Positions 18,066-26,615 of a stretch of 64,000 bases of DNA are shown one piece after another. Numbering within the stretch: position 1 is the stretch's first letter; every line of letters begins with the position of its first letter. The DNA comes from Flavivirga eckloniae (GTDB lineage: Bacteria > Bacteroidota > Bacteroidia > Flavobacteriales > Flavobacteriaceae): NCBI RefSeq assembly GCF_002886045.1, contig NZ_CP025791.1, positions 3,673,001 to 3,737,000 on the forward strand, read 5' to 3'. The translations under genes were made by a program, and so were the position numbers. The notes below the pieces were generated by a model, which was given only the letters and a program-made list of their open reading frames with translations, ran no database searches and was not told the DNA's origin.

Positions 18066-18596
18066 ATGAGAACATTACTCTTTATAATGGTGTTGATAGG
18101 TTTTGTAAACGAAACTAGCGCTCAAGAAGAACAAGGTCTTTTGGAAAATGAAAAAAAGAATGAAATATCTGTGTTAATGGGTTATGCCTTTATAAAAAGG
18201 GGTATTGGCATTGCCAACGAAAACAAAGGGCAACTTGTGCCAACTATTGGACTGGATTATTCCAGAACACTTTCTAAGAAATTTTCTTTAGGGTTAATTA
18301 CAGATATAGAACTGTCTTCCTATTTTATTGAAACCAATAATCAAACACAATTAAAAAGAGAAAATGCCATAGTGGCTATTTTTGCAGGCATTTATAAGTT
18401 TAATAACAGATGGGATATAGAGGGAGGATACGGCATAGAAATAGAGAAAAATGAATCTTTTCAGGTTATGCGTCTGGGAACAAGCTATAAAATACCCATT
18501 AGAAAAAACTGGGGTGTATCTCTTGGTATGAGCTTTGATATTAAGCAAAAATACAATAGTCTGTCTTTTGCTGTTGGTTTTGAAAAAGCGTTTTGA
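18066..18596 (+). CDS. Small exported beta-barrel protein
   Basis: A 176-residue protein with signal peptide (MRTLLFIMVLIGFVNETSAQ) and barrel-like strands (NEISVLMGYAFIKRG, FSLGLITDIELSSYFIE, GVSLGMSFDIKQKYNSLSFAVGFEKAF). No family is recognised; the final FEKAF fits an outer-membrane C-terminus. It follows the UPF0114 gene by 146 bp with no island promoter motif of its own that I can see. Confidence 0.72.
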   Translation: MRTLLFIMVLIGFVNETSAQEEQGLLENEKKNEISVLMGYAFIKRGIGIANENKGQLVPTIGLDYSRTLSKKFSLGLITDIELSSYFIETNNQTQLKRENAIVAIFAGIYKFNNRWDIEGGYGIEIEKNESFQVMRLGTSYKIPIRKNWGVSLGMSFDIKQKYNSLSFAVGFEKAF

Positions 18597-18808
18597 ATAT
18601 TAAATATAAGGCTAAAAATAAAGTTCATTATTTCTGAGATATACATTACAAATCGAGTTTTTCTTATTGATGTGCTACCCTTATTGAGTAATCTGTTAGA
18701 TAAATTAACCATGTAAATGGCCTTAATAGCGAAACTATTCTACTACTTATGTAAACTACAACCAAGTTTTGGAATTAAAATGGAGACAGCGCATACCCTA
18801 AACGTTTC

Positions 18809-18941
18809 CCTCATTAACTACCTAAAAAAACTATTACTTGCTAAACATTAACTATATAAAGGCTTTATCTGCTCCATTTATTTAGCAAGTGTTAATTAGG
18901 ATTACATGAGCTAAATTGATAATTAGACTTTGTTAATGAGG
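18809..18941. promoter_or_regulatory. Nested inverted repeats upstream of the AraC gene
   Basis: Outer arms CCTCATTAAC (18809-18818) and GTTAATGAGG (18932-18941) are exact inverse copies, as are the inner arms ACTTGCTAAA (18836-18845) and TTTAGCAAGT (18881-18890). The right outer arm lies between the island motif (18907) and its -7 box (18945). It may be a looping operator or a structured RNA on the other strand. Confidence 0.4.
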
Positions 18942-18952
18942 TAGTATATTCG
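18907..18952 (+). promoter_or_regulatory. Island promoter motif, site 3
   Basis: TGAGCTAAATTGATAATTA (18907-18925) with TATATTCG at 18945-18952; motif G (18918) to box T is 27. The transcript would run over the short ORF at 19001 towards the AraC gene at 19251. Confidence 0.55.
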
Positions 18953-19000
18953 AGATATCAACTAGCAATTCTTTTTTTAACCTCAATGATACTAACAACC

Positions 19001-19042
19001 ATGAAAGCAACAATGAATACAAAAAAAAAGCACCAAAGATAA
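19001..19042 (+). CDS. Possible short ORF ahead of the AraC gene
   Basis: An ATG 48 nt after the -7 box of site 3 opens a 13-codon basic ORF (MKATMNTKKKHQR). It could be a leader peptide or the stub of a decayed gene. The rest of 18597-19250 has no coding potential beyond this and the inverted repeats. Confidence 0.2.
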   Translation: MKATMNTKKKHQR

Positions 19043-19250
19043 CCCTAAACACTCACTCCGGATAACGGATTAATCTTTCATGTCAGGTGCTGACATTACT
19101 TCTCAACATTAAAAAAGCATCACCTCTTAATAAGAAGCCTATCCCATAGTATATAGGGAGTAGGCTGTAAACGCTATTATTAATAAATAAGTAGGCTCTG
19201 ATAGTTTTTTGAGTGCACACCAAAATTTTTAACAACTCAAATCACTCTAC

Positions 19251-20255
19251 ATGAAGCAGAAATATTTTGTTTATCAGCTAACGTATGTTAACCCTTTATT
19301 AAAAGCCTTAAAAAATTCAGACATTAGTGTCGAAAAACTAATCAAAATAAGTAAACTCCATCATTTTGATTTATCAGATTCCCAAAAGTACATACCATCA
19401 GAAGTACTTTATGATTTTTTGTTATTGGCAAGATCTCATAGTAAAACAACTAACTTAATAGCCCCATGCTATAATTATTTTAAGGTTTCAGAATTAGGCG
19501 ATCATGGCGACTATATATCTAAACTCCCAATCCTATACCAGGTTTTGCAGCAGTTTATTGTTCATAAATCTATGTTTCAAACCAACACTCAAAACGACCT
19601 TAGAATAGAAAATGGTATAGCCCAATTCTCTTTTACTTTTCTCGATAAATACTCGGCTGGCAGAAAGATTGCAGAAAATATGTATCTGGCAATTATCCTC
19701 CAAACGTTCCAATTGTTTGGAGGACAAAATTGGATACCCTTAGAACTTCACGTTCCATATCGTCTTATTTCAGACATACAGCCCATGCTTCCAAAAGGGG
19801 AGTACATTATACGTTTGAATCAAAAAAAGTTTGCAATACTTTTTTCGCAACCACTTCTTTTTAAAAATCGACATACCACACCATCTGAGTTAAAAAAGCC
19901 TTCCATATTGGGACATACCAACAGAAGTTTTGTAACAACAATTGAAAAAGTATTAAATAGCTATAAACCGGGTTATATTCCTTCTCTTAAAGATCTATCA
20001 AATCATTTTAATACTTCAGAAAGTAGTATAAAACGTTGTTTAAAATCTGAAAAGGCTAAATTCTCTAATATACTCGAACGTATACTTTTTAAAAAGGCTG
20101 CCAACCTGCTATCAAACTCCAATCTCAATATATATCTAATAGGTGAACATCTCGGATACTCAGATAGTCCCAATTTTATTCGTTCTTTCAAAAAGTGGTC
20201 AGGAACTACACCAGGTATATATAGAAACAGTATGCTAAAACAGGAAAAACGATAA
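19251..20255 (+). CDS. AraC family transcriptional regulator (island regulator candidate)
   Basis: A 334-residue cytosolic regulator. The N-terminal part (about 15-200) is the Arabinose_bd-type domain found in OruR/ToxT-like regulators (LLLARSHSKTTNLIAP). The C-terminal double helix-turn-helix (about 230-330) has LKDLSNHFNTSESSIKRCLKSE and the conserved IGEHLGYSDSPNFIRSFKKWSGTTPGIYR. It is the only regulator in the island and lies centrally among seven copies of a shared promoter motif, so it is the first candidate to bind it (inference). Its own upstream region carries site 3. Confidence 0.93.
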   Translation: MKQKYFVYQLTYVNPLLKALKNSDISVEKLIKISKLHHFDLSDSQKYIPSEVLYDFLLLARSHSKTTNLIAPCYNYFKVSELGDHGDYISKLPILYQVLQQFIVHKSMFQTNTQNDLRIENGIAQFSFTFLDKYSAGRKIAENMYLAIILQTFQLFGGQNWIPLELHVPYRLISDIQPMLPKGEYIIRLNQKKFAILFSQPLLFKNRHTTPSELKKPSILGHTNRSFVTTIEKVLNSYKPGYIPSLKDLSNHFNTSESSIKRCLKSEKAKFSNILERILFKKAANLLSNSNLNIYLIGEHLGYSDSPNFIRSFKKWSGTTPGIYRNSMLKQEKR

Positions 20256-20618
20256 TCACAAAGGCTATGCATAAACGCTTATAAAAACAGACAAAATGCA
20301 TAAAATTAAAATTAACCTTAACAGTTTAATTAATTTGAGGTTTCTGACCCTTTATGATAATGAAAGAGCAATGGTAGGTAACTACTTTTGAAGTAAACAA
20401 GTAGTAAAATTTTTCATAAAATTTTGATTTGGTTAGTGATTAGTATTTTTCCGGGTTTTCAATTTCATCTTAGGAGGCTCGGAAATTACTTCTAACATTT
20501 TACAAAAATTTCCTTTTCTCACCTCTTGCTTATCCAAAGTCTAAACAGCAGATCATAACTAATTAGTAACTCAACAAGTACACTGTTTCAAAAAGCATTT
20601 CGAAAACAAATTAAGTAC
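20256..20618. other. Non-coding gap after the AraC gene
   Basis: I see no gene here. The stretch is AT-rich with a small hairpin (ACTACTT...AAGTAGT near 20391-20405) that may end the AraC transcript. A 65-codon ORF starting at 20644 has no family features and overlaps the HdeD start. Confidence 0.4.
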
Positions 20619-20664
20619 TGACCTCAATTGCTAATACACTAGGGTGCTACCAAAAGTATCTTTA
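20619..20664 (+). promoter_or_regulatory. Island promoter motif, site 4
   Basis: TGACCTCAATTGCTAATAC (20619-20637) with TATCTTTA at 20657-20664; motif G (20630) to box T is 27. It is 91 nt before the HdeD gene. Confidence 0.6.
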
Positions 20665-20755
20665 AAAAATCATAAAAATTGGCAACCTAAGCATACGGTT
20701 TTAAGACACTTTGAATCGTGCATGCCGATACTATTAAATATTAAAATAACCCATT

Positions 20756-21394
20756 ATGAAGAACATAGAATTTTTAAAAACCACAAAACGAGCCATAAAA
20801 TACTGGTACTTAGTATTAATCTCTGGTATTATTTTAATTAGTGTTGGTTTCTGGACACTTATTTCTCCTTTGGAATCCTACCAGGCTCTGGCACTCTTAT
20901 TCTCTATTGCCTTTATACTTTCAGGAATAAGCGATATTATATTTTCCATTTCCAGTCGTAATACACTGGATGGTTGGGGGTGGACTCTTGGTATTGGCAT
21001 ATTAGCGCTTATCATTGGGGTTTTCCTCCTCATTAATCAAGATATAACCATACTTACCTTACCCTTCTACGTTAGTTTTGTCCTACTCTTTAGATCGTTA
21101 TGGGCCATGGGAACAGCTATGGATTTAAAAAGCTATAGAGTACTGGATTGGGGCTACCTCATGGTATTAGGCGTATTGGGTATGTTATTTTCATTCTTCC
21201 TGTTATGGCACCCCTTTTTTACTGGTGTAGCTTTGACTATCTGGACAGGTTTAGCCTTAATCTTCACAGGTGTTTTTAGTATCTATTTGTCTATAAAGCT
21301 CAAAAAATTGCATAAAGATGTAATCCCCAAAACATTGAAGAAAAAACTTGAAGATATACAAAACGAAGTTAAAAACACTTTAAATAAATCCTGA
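20756..21394 (+). CDS. HdeD family membrane protein (DUF308)
   Basis: A 212-residue inner-membrane protein with six hydrophobic segments. Paired GxxxLIxP-type repeats are typical of the HdeD/DUF308 family (ISGIILISVGFWTLISPLES, LGIGILALIIGVFLLI, GYLMVLGVLGMLFSFFLLWHPF). HdeD of E. coli is an acid-resistance membrane protein. The C-terminal 35 residues are charged and cytosolic (KLEDIQNEVKNTLNKS). It is followed after 5 bp by a barrel protein, so they form an operon behind promoter site 4. Confidence 0.9.
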   Translation: MKNIEFLKTTKRAIKYWYLVLISGIILISVGFWTLISPLESYQALALLFSIAFILSGISDIIFSISSRNTLDGWGWTLGIGILALIIGVFLLINQDITILTLPFYVSFVLLFRSLWAMGTAMDLKSYRVLDWGYLMVLGVLGMLFSFFLLWHPFFTGVALTIWTGLALIFTGVFSIYLSIKLKKLHKDVIPKTLKKKLEDIQNEVKNTLNKS

Positions 21395-21399
21395 TAACG

Positions 21400-22047
21400 A
21401 TGAAACTATCCCATATTTCCCAATATGTATGCCTTGGATTTATCTTATTAGTTTTTTCACAAAAACTGAGTTCTCAAGATTTCGAAATCACACCCTCGTA
21501 TGGGTATCAATTTGGAAAAACCATGAATTACGGTTTTGGGCACATAGAAATTGACGAAAGCAATCAATATGGAATGACCTTGGGACTAAAAACCATAGAA
21601 AACTTTGTTATAGAACTTAGCTATACACATCAAAATACCATGCTACGCATCCGAGATATCGATATTAGTCCGGTAGAATCAAAACTATCCAACCTGAATA
21701 TCGATTGGATCATGGCAGGAGGTTATAGTTATTTTTCCATTAAAAATATAAGACCCTTTGCTGGTGGTGGTTTTGGGGTGGTTATTTTCTCCCCATATAA
21801 TGAAAATCCAAATATTACGAACCAGAATATTGATACTTCTATAAGATATGCGTTTTCCATTAAAGGTGGTATCAACATTAACCTTAGTCATCGAATCGAA
21901 CTTAACTTTCAAGGCAATATGTATATGCCTTTAGAATGGGGATCTATCTATATCGCAGGAGGTTCTAATGGAACTACAAGAGCCATAAACCTTAGGTCTA
22001 CCATAATCATTGGTGGTTTTAGTGGTGGCCTTGTGTTTAAACTTTAA
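21400..22047 (+). CDS. Outer-membrane beta-barrel protein
   Basis: A 215-residue protein with signal peptide (ending LSSQ) and a small barrel (FEITPSYGYQFGKTMNYGFG, NFVIELSYTHQNTMLRI, IRPFAGGGFGVVIFSP, RIELNFQGNMYMPLEWGS). It fits the outer-membrane protein beta-barrel superfamily and ends in LVFKL. It is operonic with HdeD (5 bp). No substrate can be assigned. Confidence 0.78.
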   Translation: MKLSHISQYVCLGFILLVFSQKLSSQDFEITPSYGYQFGKTMNYGFGHIEIDESNQYGMTLGLKTIENFVIELSYTHQNTMLRIRDIDISPVESKLSNLNIDWIMAGGYSYFSIKNIRPFAGGGFGVVIFSPYNENPNITNQNIDTSIRYAFSIKGGININLSHRIELNFQGNMYMPLEWGSIYIAGGSNGTTRAINLRSTIIIGGFSGGLVFKL

Positions 22048-22072
22048 AGCAACAGAAGCAGAGTATCTGTAT

Positions 22073-22118
22073 TGGTCTGAAATGATAACAAATGAGCCCT
22101 GGTTTTCCACTACTTTAG
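22073..22118 (+). promoter_or_regulatory. Island promoter motif, site 5
   Basis: TGGTCTGAAATGATAAC (22073-22089) with TACTTTAG at 22111-22118; motif G (22084) to box T is 27. It is 28 nt before the lipoprotein gene at 22147. Confidence 0.5.
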
Positions 22119-22146
22119 AAAAACGGTTCCTATTAAACACCTAAAA

Positions 22147-22797
22147 ATGAAAACAATAAAATACACCCTCCTTTTAACTGTTGTAGCGTTACTAAGCCAT
22201 TGCAGTAGCAGTTATCTTCAAAATTCTTTAAACATATCAAAAACAAAAAAACACTACAAAAAAATTCTGGTCGTTGGAAACACTAGCAATAAAATAGCTC
22301 GCAATACTTTCGAAAGTAACGTTGTAAAGCACTTTACAGAACAAGGGGTCATTGCAAAAGCTTCTATAGATGACCCATTGACAAAAACCTTACCAGGACA
22401 AATCACAGAAGAAGAAGCAAAAGCCATTAAAAACCTGTTAATTGAAGCTGGATACGACGGTATTGTAATTTCTAATTTGGTAAACAAAGAACAATACCTT
22501 CATGTTGAAGAAGGAAACAACTTTAATTACTATAACTACCCGTATCATTATCGTCGTTTTGAATCATATTACGGCTATTACGATCCATACTACTGGGGGA
22601 AACAAGATGAGATAAAAACGGGTACACGCTTTTCATTTGAAAGTAATTTTTATAACCTCACACATCATAATGAAGAAAACCTCGTTTGGGTAGGACGTTT
22701 TAAAATTACCGATCCTGCCGATTTAGATAGAACATCCGATAAATACGCAAAAGATTTAGTAATAGTCTTATTACAAGAGTCCATACAGATTAATTAA
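22147..22797 (+). CDS. Lipoprotein of unknown function
   Basis: A 216-residue lipoprotein with lipobox LLSHC. The core begins KKILVVGNTSNKIARNTFESNVVKHFTEQGV and continues with ITEEEAKAIKNLLIEAGYDGIVISNLV. This is the pattern of small envelope lipoproteins with a nucleotide-binding-like alpha/beta fold of unknown function. A tyrosine-rich loop (NYYNYPYHYRRFESYYGYY) resembles the aromatic stretch of the DUF4136 lipoprotein at 9638, to which it may be distantly related. It has its own promoter motif. Confidence 0.7.
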   Translation: MKTIKYTLLLTVVALLSHCSSSYLQNSLNISKTKKHYKKILVVGNTSNKIARNTFESNVVKHFTEQGVIAKASIDDPLTKTLPGQITEEEAKAIKNLLIEAGYDGIVISNLVNKEQYLHVEEGNNFNYYNYPYHYRRFESYYGYYDPYYWGKQDEIKTGTRFSFESNFYNLTHHNEENLVWVGRFKITDPADLDRTSDKYAKDLVIVLLQESIQIN

Positions 22798-22870
22798 CAT
22801 AACGTACCATCACCACACCTCAATATCAATACAAAACACACAATTGAATAAAGAATAAAGTCTTTAAGAC

Positions 22871-22916
22871 TGATCTCAATTGATAATTCAAATACCTGAT
22901 TGTCCAAGTACTTTTA
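22871..22916 (+). promoter_or_regulatory. Island promoter motif, site 6
   Basis: TGATCTCAATTGATAATTC (22871-22889) with TACTTTTA at 22909-22916; motif G (22882) to box T is 27. It is 36 nt before the second sulfatase gene and is the clearest copy of the motif. Confidence 0.65.
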
Positions 22917-22952
22917 TAATGTATTGAATAGTCTAACTTATAACATTTAAAT

Positions 22953-24509
22953 ATGAAAAAAACAGTTTTAGCAATAGTAGCTTCTATAGCAATTTGTATG
23001 AATACCTATGCCCAGAAAAAACCCAATATTCTTGTTATATGGGGAGACGATATTGGGGTATCAAATATTAGTGCATACACCAAGGGCATGATAGGATATC
23101 AAACTCCAAATATTGATCGAGTAGCCAATGAAGGTATCATCTTCACCGATTATTATGGAGAGCAGTCCTGTACCGCAGGAAGATCTTCTTTTATTATGGG
23201 ACAAAACGTATTTAGAACCGGACTTTCTAAAGTGGGGTTACCCGGCGCAAAAGAAGGCATGCGGATTGAAGATCCTACTATAGCAGCACTTCTCAAGGAT
23301 CAAGGCTACGCTACTGGACAGTTTGGTAAAAATCATTTGGGAGATCGTGACGAAATGCTTCCTACCAATAATGGATTCGATCAATTCTTCGGAAACCTAT
23401 ATCATCTTAATGCAGAAGAAGAACCTGAAAATGAAGACTATCCCGGAGACTACATGATGCCTGATGGGCGCTCTTTTAAAGAAACTTTTGGACCAAGAGG
23501 TGTAATCAAATCCAGTGCAAACGGTAGCATTGAAGATACTGGTCCTTTAACCAAAAAAAGAATGGAAACTGTGGACGATGAAACCGTTACAGCGGCACTC
23601 CAATTTATCCGAAACACAACAGCATCAGGAAAACCATGGTTTGTATGGTGGAATGGAACACGTATGCATTTTAGAACTCATGTTAAAAAAGCACATCGAG
23701 GTATTTCCGGGCAAGACGAATATTCCGATGGTATGGTTGAACACGATATGCATATTGGGCAATTTCTGGATTTGTTGGATGAACTTGGTATTGCAGACAA
23801 TACGATTGTTCATTATTCAACAGATAACGGTCCTCATTACAATACCTGGCCAGATGCAGCAGCAACACCTTTTCGAGGCGAAAAAAACACCAATTGGGAA
23901 GGTGGTTGGAGAGTCCCCGCACTTGTTCGTTGGCCAGGCGTTGTAAAACCAGGCACAGTGAGTAACGGTATTATTCACCATATGGACTGGCTACCAACCT
24001 TTTTGGCCGCAGCTGGTAAAAAAGATATCAAAAAAGATTTGCTGGATGGGTATAACTCAAAAGCTTTAGGTAGATCTTATAAAGTTCACCTGGATGGTTA
24101 CAACCTTATTGAACATCTTAAAAACCCACAAAATGTAGAAAGTCCTCGAAAAGAAGTTTTCTATTTTTCCGATGATGGTGATCTAACCGCCTTACGCTAT
24201 GGTGACTGGAAATTGGTTTTTATGGAACAACGTCGTGCTGAAACACTTGAAGCCTGGGCAAACCCTTTTACACCATTACGAGTTCCATTGATATTTAATC
24301 TTAGACGAGACCCTTACGAAAGAGCCCAACTTACATCTAATACATATTACGATTGGTTAATCGACCGTGTATTCCTTTTAGTGCCGGCTCAGGTTTATGT
24401 TGGTAATTTCCTGAAAACATTCAAAGAATACCCGCCAAGACAGAAAGCGGCTAGTTTTTCACTTGAAATAGTACTTGCAAAACTAAAAGAAGGAAGCGGT
24501 TCCAAATAA
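22953..24509 (+). CDS. Type I sulfatase (arylsulfatase)
   Basis: A 518-residue periplasmic sulfatase with a Sec signal peptide (ending TYAQ). Metal-binding D32/D33 (IWGDDIG), the signature SCTAGRSSFIMG with formylglycine-precursor Cys73, GKNHLGD, WNGTRMHFRTH and the second metal site STDNGPH are all present. Its signature (C-T-A-G-R) differs from that of the large sulfatase (C-S-P-S-R), so the two belong to different subfamilies and probably act on different esters. It is followed by a hairpin terminator at 24525-24568. Confidence 0.94.
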   Translation: MKKTVLAIVASIAICMNTYAQKKPNILVIWGDDIGVSNISAYTKGMIGYQTPNIDRVANEGIIFTDYYGEQSCTAGRSSFIMGQNVFRTGLSKVGLPGAKEGMRIEDPTIAALLKDQGYATGQFGKNHLGDRDEMLPTNNGFDQFFGNLYHLNAEEEPENEDYPGDYMMPDGRSFKETFGPRGVIKSSANGSIEDTGPLTKKRMETVDDETVTAALQFIRNTTASGKPWFVWWNGTRMHFRTHVKKAHRGISGQDEYSDGMVEHDMHIGQFLDLLDELGIADNTIVHYSTDNGPHYNTWPDAAATPFRGEKNTNWEGGWRVPALVRWPGVVKPGTVSNGIIHHMDWLPTFLAAAGKKDIKKDLLDGYNSKALGRSYKVHLDGYNLIEHLKNPQNVESPRKEVFYFSDDGDLTALRYGDWKLVFMEQRRAETLEAWANPFTPLRVPLIFNLRRDPYERAQLTSNTYYDWLIDRVFLLVPAQVYVGNFLKTFKEYPPRQKAASFSLEIVLAKLKEGSGSK

Positions 24510-24524
24510 CACAATAAGTTAATG

Positions 24525-24568
24525 TATCTGTCTGGTTATATTAATGCTGCCAGGCAGATATATTTATT
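24525..24568 (+). terminator. Hairpin terminator after the second sulfatase
   Basis: TATCTGTCTGG (24525-24535) pairs with CCAGGCAGATA (24550-24560) over 11 bp with one G-U pair, followed by a T-rich tract. It separates the sulfatase from the next gene, though read-through is likely as only 71 bp lie between the genes. Confidence 0.55.
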
Positions 24569-24580
24569 ATTTCACATGAA

Positions 24581-25237
24581 ATGAAAAAAACCGTAATTAT
24601 ATTACTATTAAATATATTTTTAGGCATTTTGCATGCTCAAGATGCAAACAACCCTATAGACCCCAGTCCAACTTTAGGAGTATTTAATAGGTTTTACGAC
24701 AATGACTTTTCCAAAACACAATTAATTGCCAATGTAACCTTTAGCAAATGGTTTGTGAGATTTTCTGCAGAGGAACAATTTAATTATAATGGAGATAATG
24801 AATTTAAAGCAACTAACCTTTTAGTATCTCGGCTATTTACATCTAAGAATGAAAAAAACAAATATGGTTTTGGAGCCATTATAAGCTATATCGATTCGAA
24901 AGCGTGGGCTGGAGGTATCAACTTTGTTTCTGTAAGCAAATTAAAAAATAAATGGAAGGTAATAACCTTAACGACACTTCAAAGTGGTAGCAATATTTTT
25001 GCTATAGAGTTCCAACCGGGAATTTACAAAAACTATAATAATGGCTGGTATTTAAGAAGCCACCCAAGGATGCTATTCGATTTTGAAACAGATAAATACG
25101 AAGTCCCTTTTGGTGCTGGTATAGGTAAGATATTTGATGCTAACTGGTCTTTAATTAATTTACTATTTGAGCCTCAATACGATTTTTATAATGGCTATGG
25201 TATGTTGTACATCGGCATAAAGATCCTTTGGAAATAA
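24581..25237 (+). CDS. Outer-membrane barrel-like exported protein
   Basis: A 218-residue protein with signal peptide (ending LHAQ) and barrel strands (NPIDPSPTLGVFNRFYDN, WFVRFSAEEQFNYNGDN, KYGFGAIISYIDSK, YLRSHPRMLFDFETDKY). The arrangement and the phrase IDPSPTLGVFNRFY resemble the sulfatase-linked barrel at 13230 (VPFGAGIGKIF here, MPLGLGIGKVI there), so the two may be distant relatives that each serve a sulfatase. It follows the second sulfatase by 71 bp. Confidence 0.7.
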   Translation: MKKTVIILLLNIFLGILHAQDANNPIDPSPTLGVFNRFYDNDFSKTQLIANVTFSKWFVRFSAEEQFNYNGDNEFKATNLLVSRLFTSKNEKNKYGFGAIISYIDSKAWAGGINFVSVSKLKNKWKVITLTTLQSGSNIFAIEFQPGIYKNYNNGWYLRSHPRMLFDFETDKYEVPFGAGIGKIFDANWSLINLLFEPQYDFYNGYGMLYIGIKILWK

Positions 25238-25387
25238 TAGTCTTAATCATCAAAACGATAAACCAGTTAACCTCGATGGTATAATCAATAAACATCACAA
25301 AATATATTTATCATGAATGCTTTGAACAGATTAAAAAGCTATAGTAAAAACAAGAACCAGATGAAGAAGAAAAATCAAAGAAAAAGT

Positions 25388-26416
25388 ATGAGCATAGTTA
25401 AACGTATCATGTTGTTAGTTATCTTATTATTGATTATTGTCTCTTGCAAAAAATCTACAGATACATCTTTAAAAACTATAAACTATAAAACAGACCCTCT
25501 CCCTTCCTGGAATGAAGGAAAAACTAAAAAAGCTATACTTGATTTTGTTACAAAAGTAACAGATCCAGATAATCCAAATTTTGTACGGGTAGAGGATCGT
25601 ATTGCCACCTTTGACAATGATGGTAACCTATGGTCGGAAAAACCATTCTATTTTCAATTGGCATTTGCTTTAGATCGAATACATGCCACAGCAAGTGATC
25701 ATCCTGAATGGAAAACGACACAACCATATAAAGCTGCTATTGAAGGTAATATAAAAGAGGTACTAACATATGGAAAGCATGGTCTTCTTAAACTGGTCAT
25801 GGCAAGTCATACCGGAATGACCACAGATGAATTTAATAATATTGTAACAGAATGGCTAGCTACTAGTAAACATCCCCGATTTAATCGTCCCTATCACACG
25901 TTAATCTATCAACCCATGCTGGAGCTATTAGACTATCTCCAGACCAACGATTTCAAAACCTTTATCGTTTCCGGAGGTGGTATTGACTTTTTGAGAGTTT
26001 GGGCTGAAGAGGCCTATGGGATACCTGAGTATCAGATTGTGGGGAGTAGTCTAAAAACAATTTTTGAGTACAACAATGGCAAGGCAGTAATTAAAAAGTT
26101 ATCAGAAATTGATTTTATTAATGACAAAGCCGGAAAGCCAGTGGGAATTCATAAACATATAAGTAAAAAGCCCATTTTCGCTTCCGGTAATTCCGATGGT
26201 GATCTTCAAATGCTTCAATATGCAGCTTCTAATGACAAACCCAGTTTTATGATTTACCTACATCACACCGATGCAGAACGTGAATGGGCATACGACAGGG
26301 AGTCTCATGTGGGAAGATTGGATAAAGGCTTAGATGAAGCCCGAGAAAAAGGCTGGACAGTCATCGATATGAAAAACGATTGGAAAGTCGTCTACCCTTT
26401 TCAATTACAAAAATAA
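25388..26416 (+). CDS. HAD-superfamily phosphatase lipoprotein
   Basis: A lipoprotein of 342 residues from the start chosen here (MSIVKRIMLLVILLLIIVSC, lipobox Cys20); in-frame ATGs at 25361 and 25313 add 9 or 25 polar residues. Motif I is FDNDGNL (D76, D78), motif II FIVSGGG and motif IV ASGNSDGD, so the catalytic HAD residues are kept. It resembles phosphoserine-phosphatase-like HAD proteins exported to the envelope. It sits between a sulfatase-linked barrel and a fasciclin protein; a role in removing phosphate from an envelope substrate is inference. Confidence 0.85.
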   Translation: MSIVKRIMLLVILLLIIVSCKKSTDTSLKTINYKTDPLPSWNEGKTKKAILDFVTKVTDPDNPNFVRVEDRIATFDNDGNLWSEKPFYFQLAFALDRIHATASDHPEWKTTQPYKAAIEGNIKEVLTYGKHGLLKLVMASHTGMTTDEFNNIVTEWLATSKHPRFNRPYHTLIYQPMLELLDYLQTNDFKTFIVSGGGIDFLRVWAEEAYGIPEYQIVGSSLKTIFEYNNGKAVIKKLSEIDFINDKAGKPVGIHKHISKKPIFASGNSDGDLQMLQYAASNDKPSFMIYLHHTDAEREWAYDRESHVGRLDKGLDEAREKGWTVIDMKNDWKVVYPFQLQK

Positions 26417-26491
26417 TACGGGTTATGGCTAAAAAGCTTCTCTATCCCCATTTACGATTTCTCTGTCATTAAAGTCTAAATAATTTGTGTT

Positions 26492-26537
26492 TGATCTTAA
26501 TTGATAATCGGCAGGGATTTCTTCATAACTACATTTG
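26492..26537 (+). promoter_or_regulatory. Island promoter motif, site 7
   Basis: TGATCTTAATTGATAATCG (26492-26510) with TACATTTG at 26530-26537, a perfect TAnnTTTG box; motif G (26503) to box T is 27. It is 78 nt before the fasciclin gene. Confidence 0.65.
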
Positions 26538-26615
26538 AATCGCTATTGTAATTTTTTAATACCAGATAGCATATAATAACGAGAACATCGTCTAATTAAA
26601 AACAAAAGAGCACCT

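Noticed and set aside
20644-20841. 65-codon ORF before HdeD
   Set aside because: It overlaps the HdeD start in another frame, shows no signal or domain, and lies just after the promoter box; probably untranslated leader.
25271-25310. Island promoter motif before the HAD gene
   Set aside because: CCTCGATGGTATAATC needs an inserted base to align, and the TATATTTA box is too near the first ATG and 23-24 nt away rather than 27.
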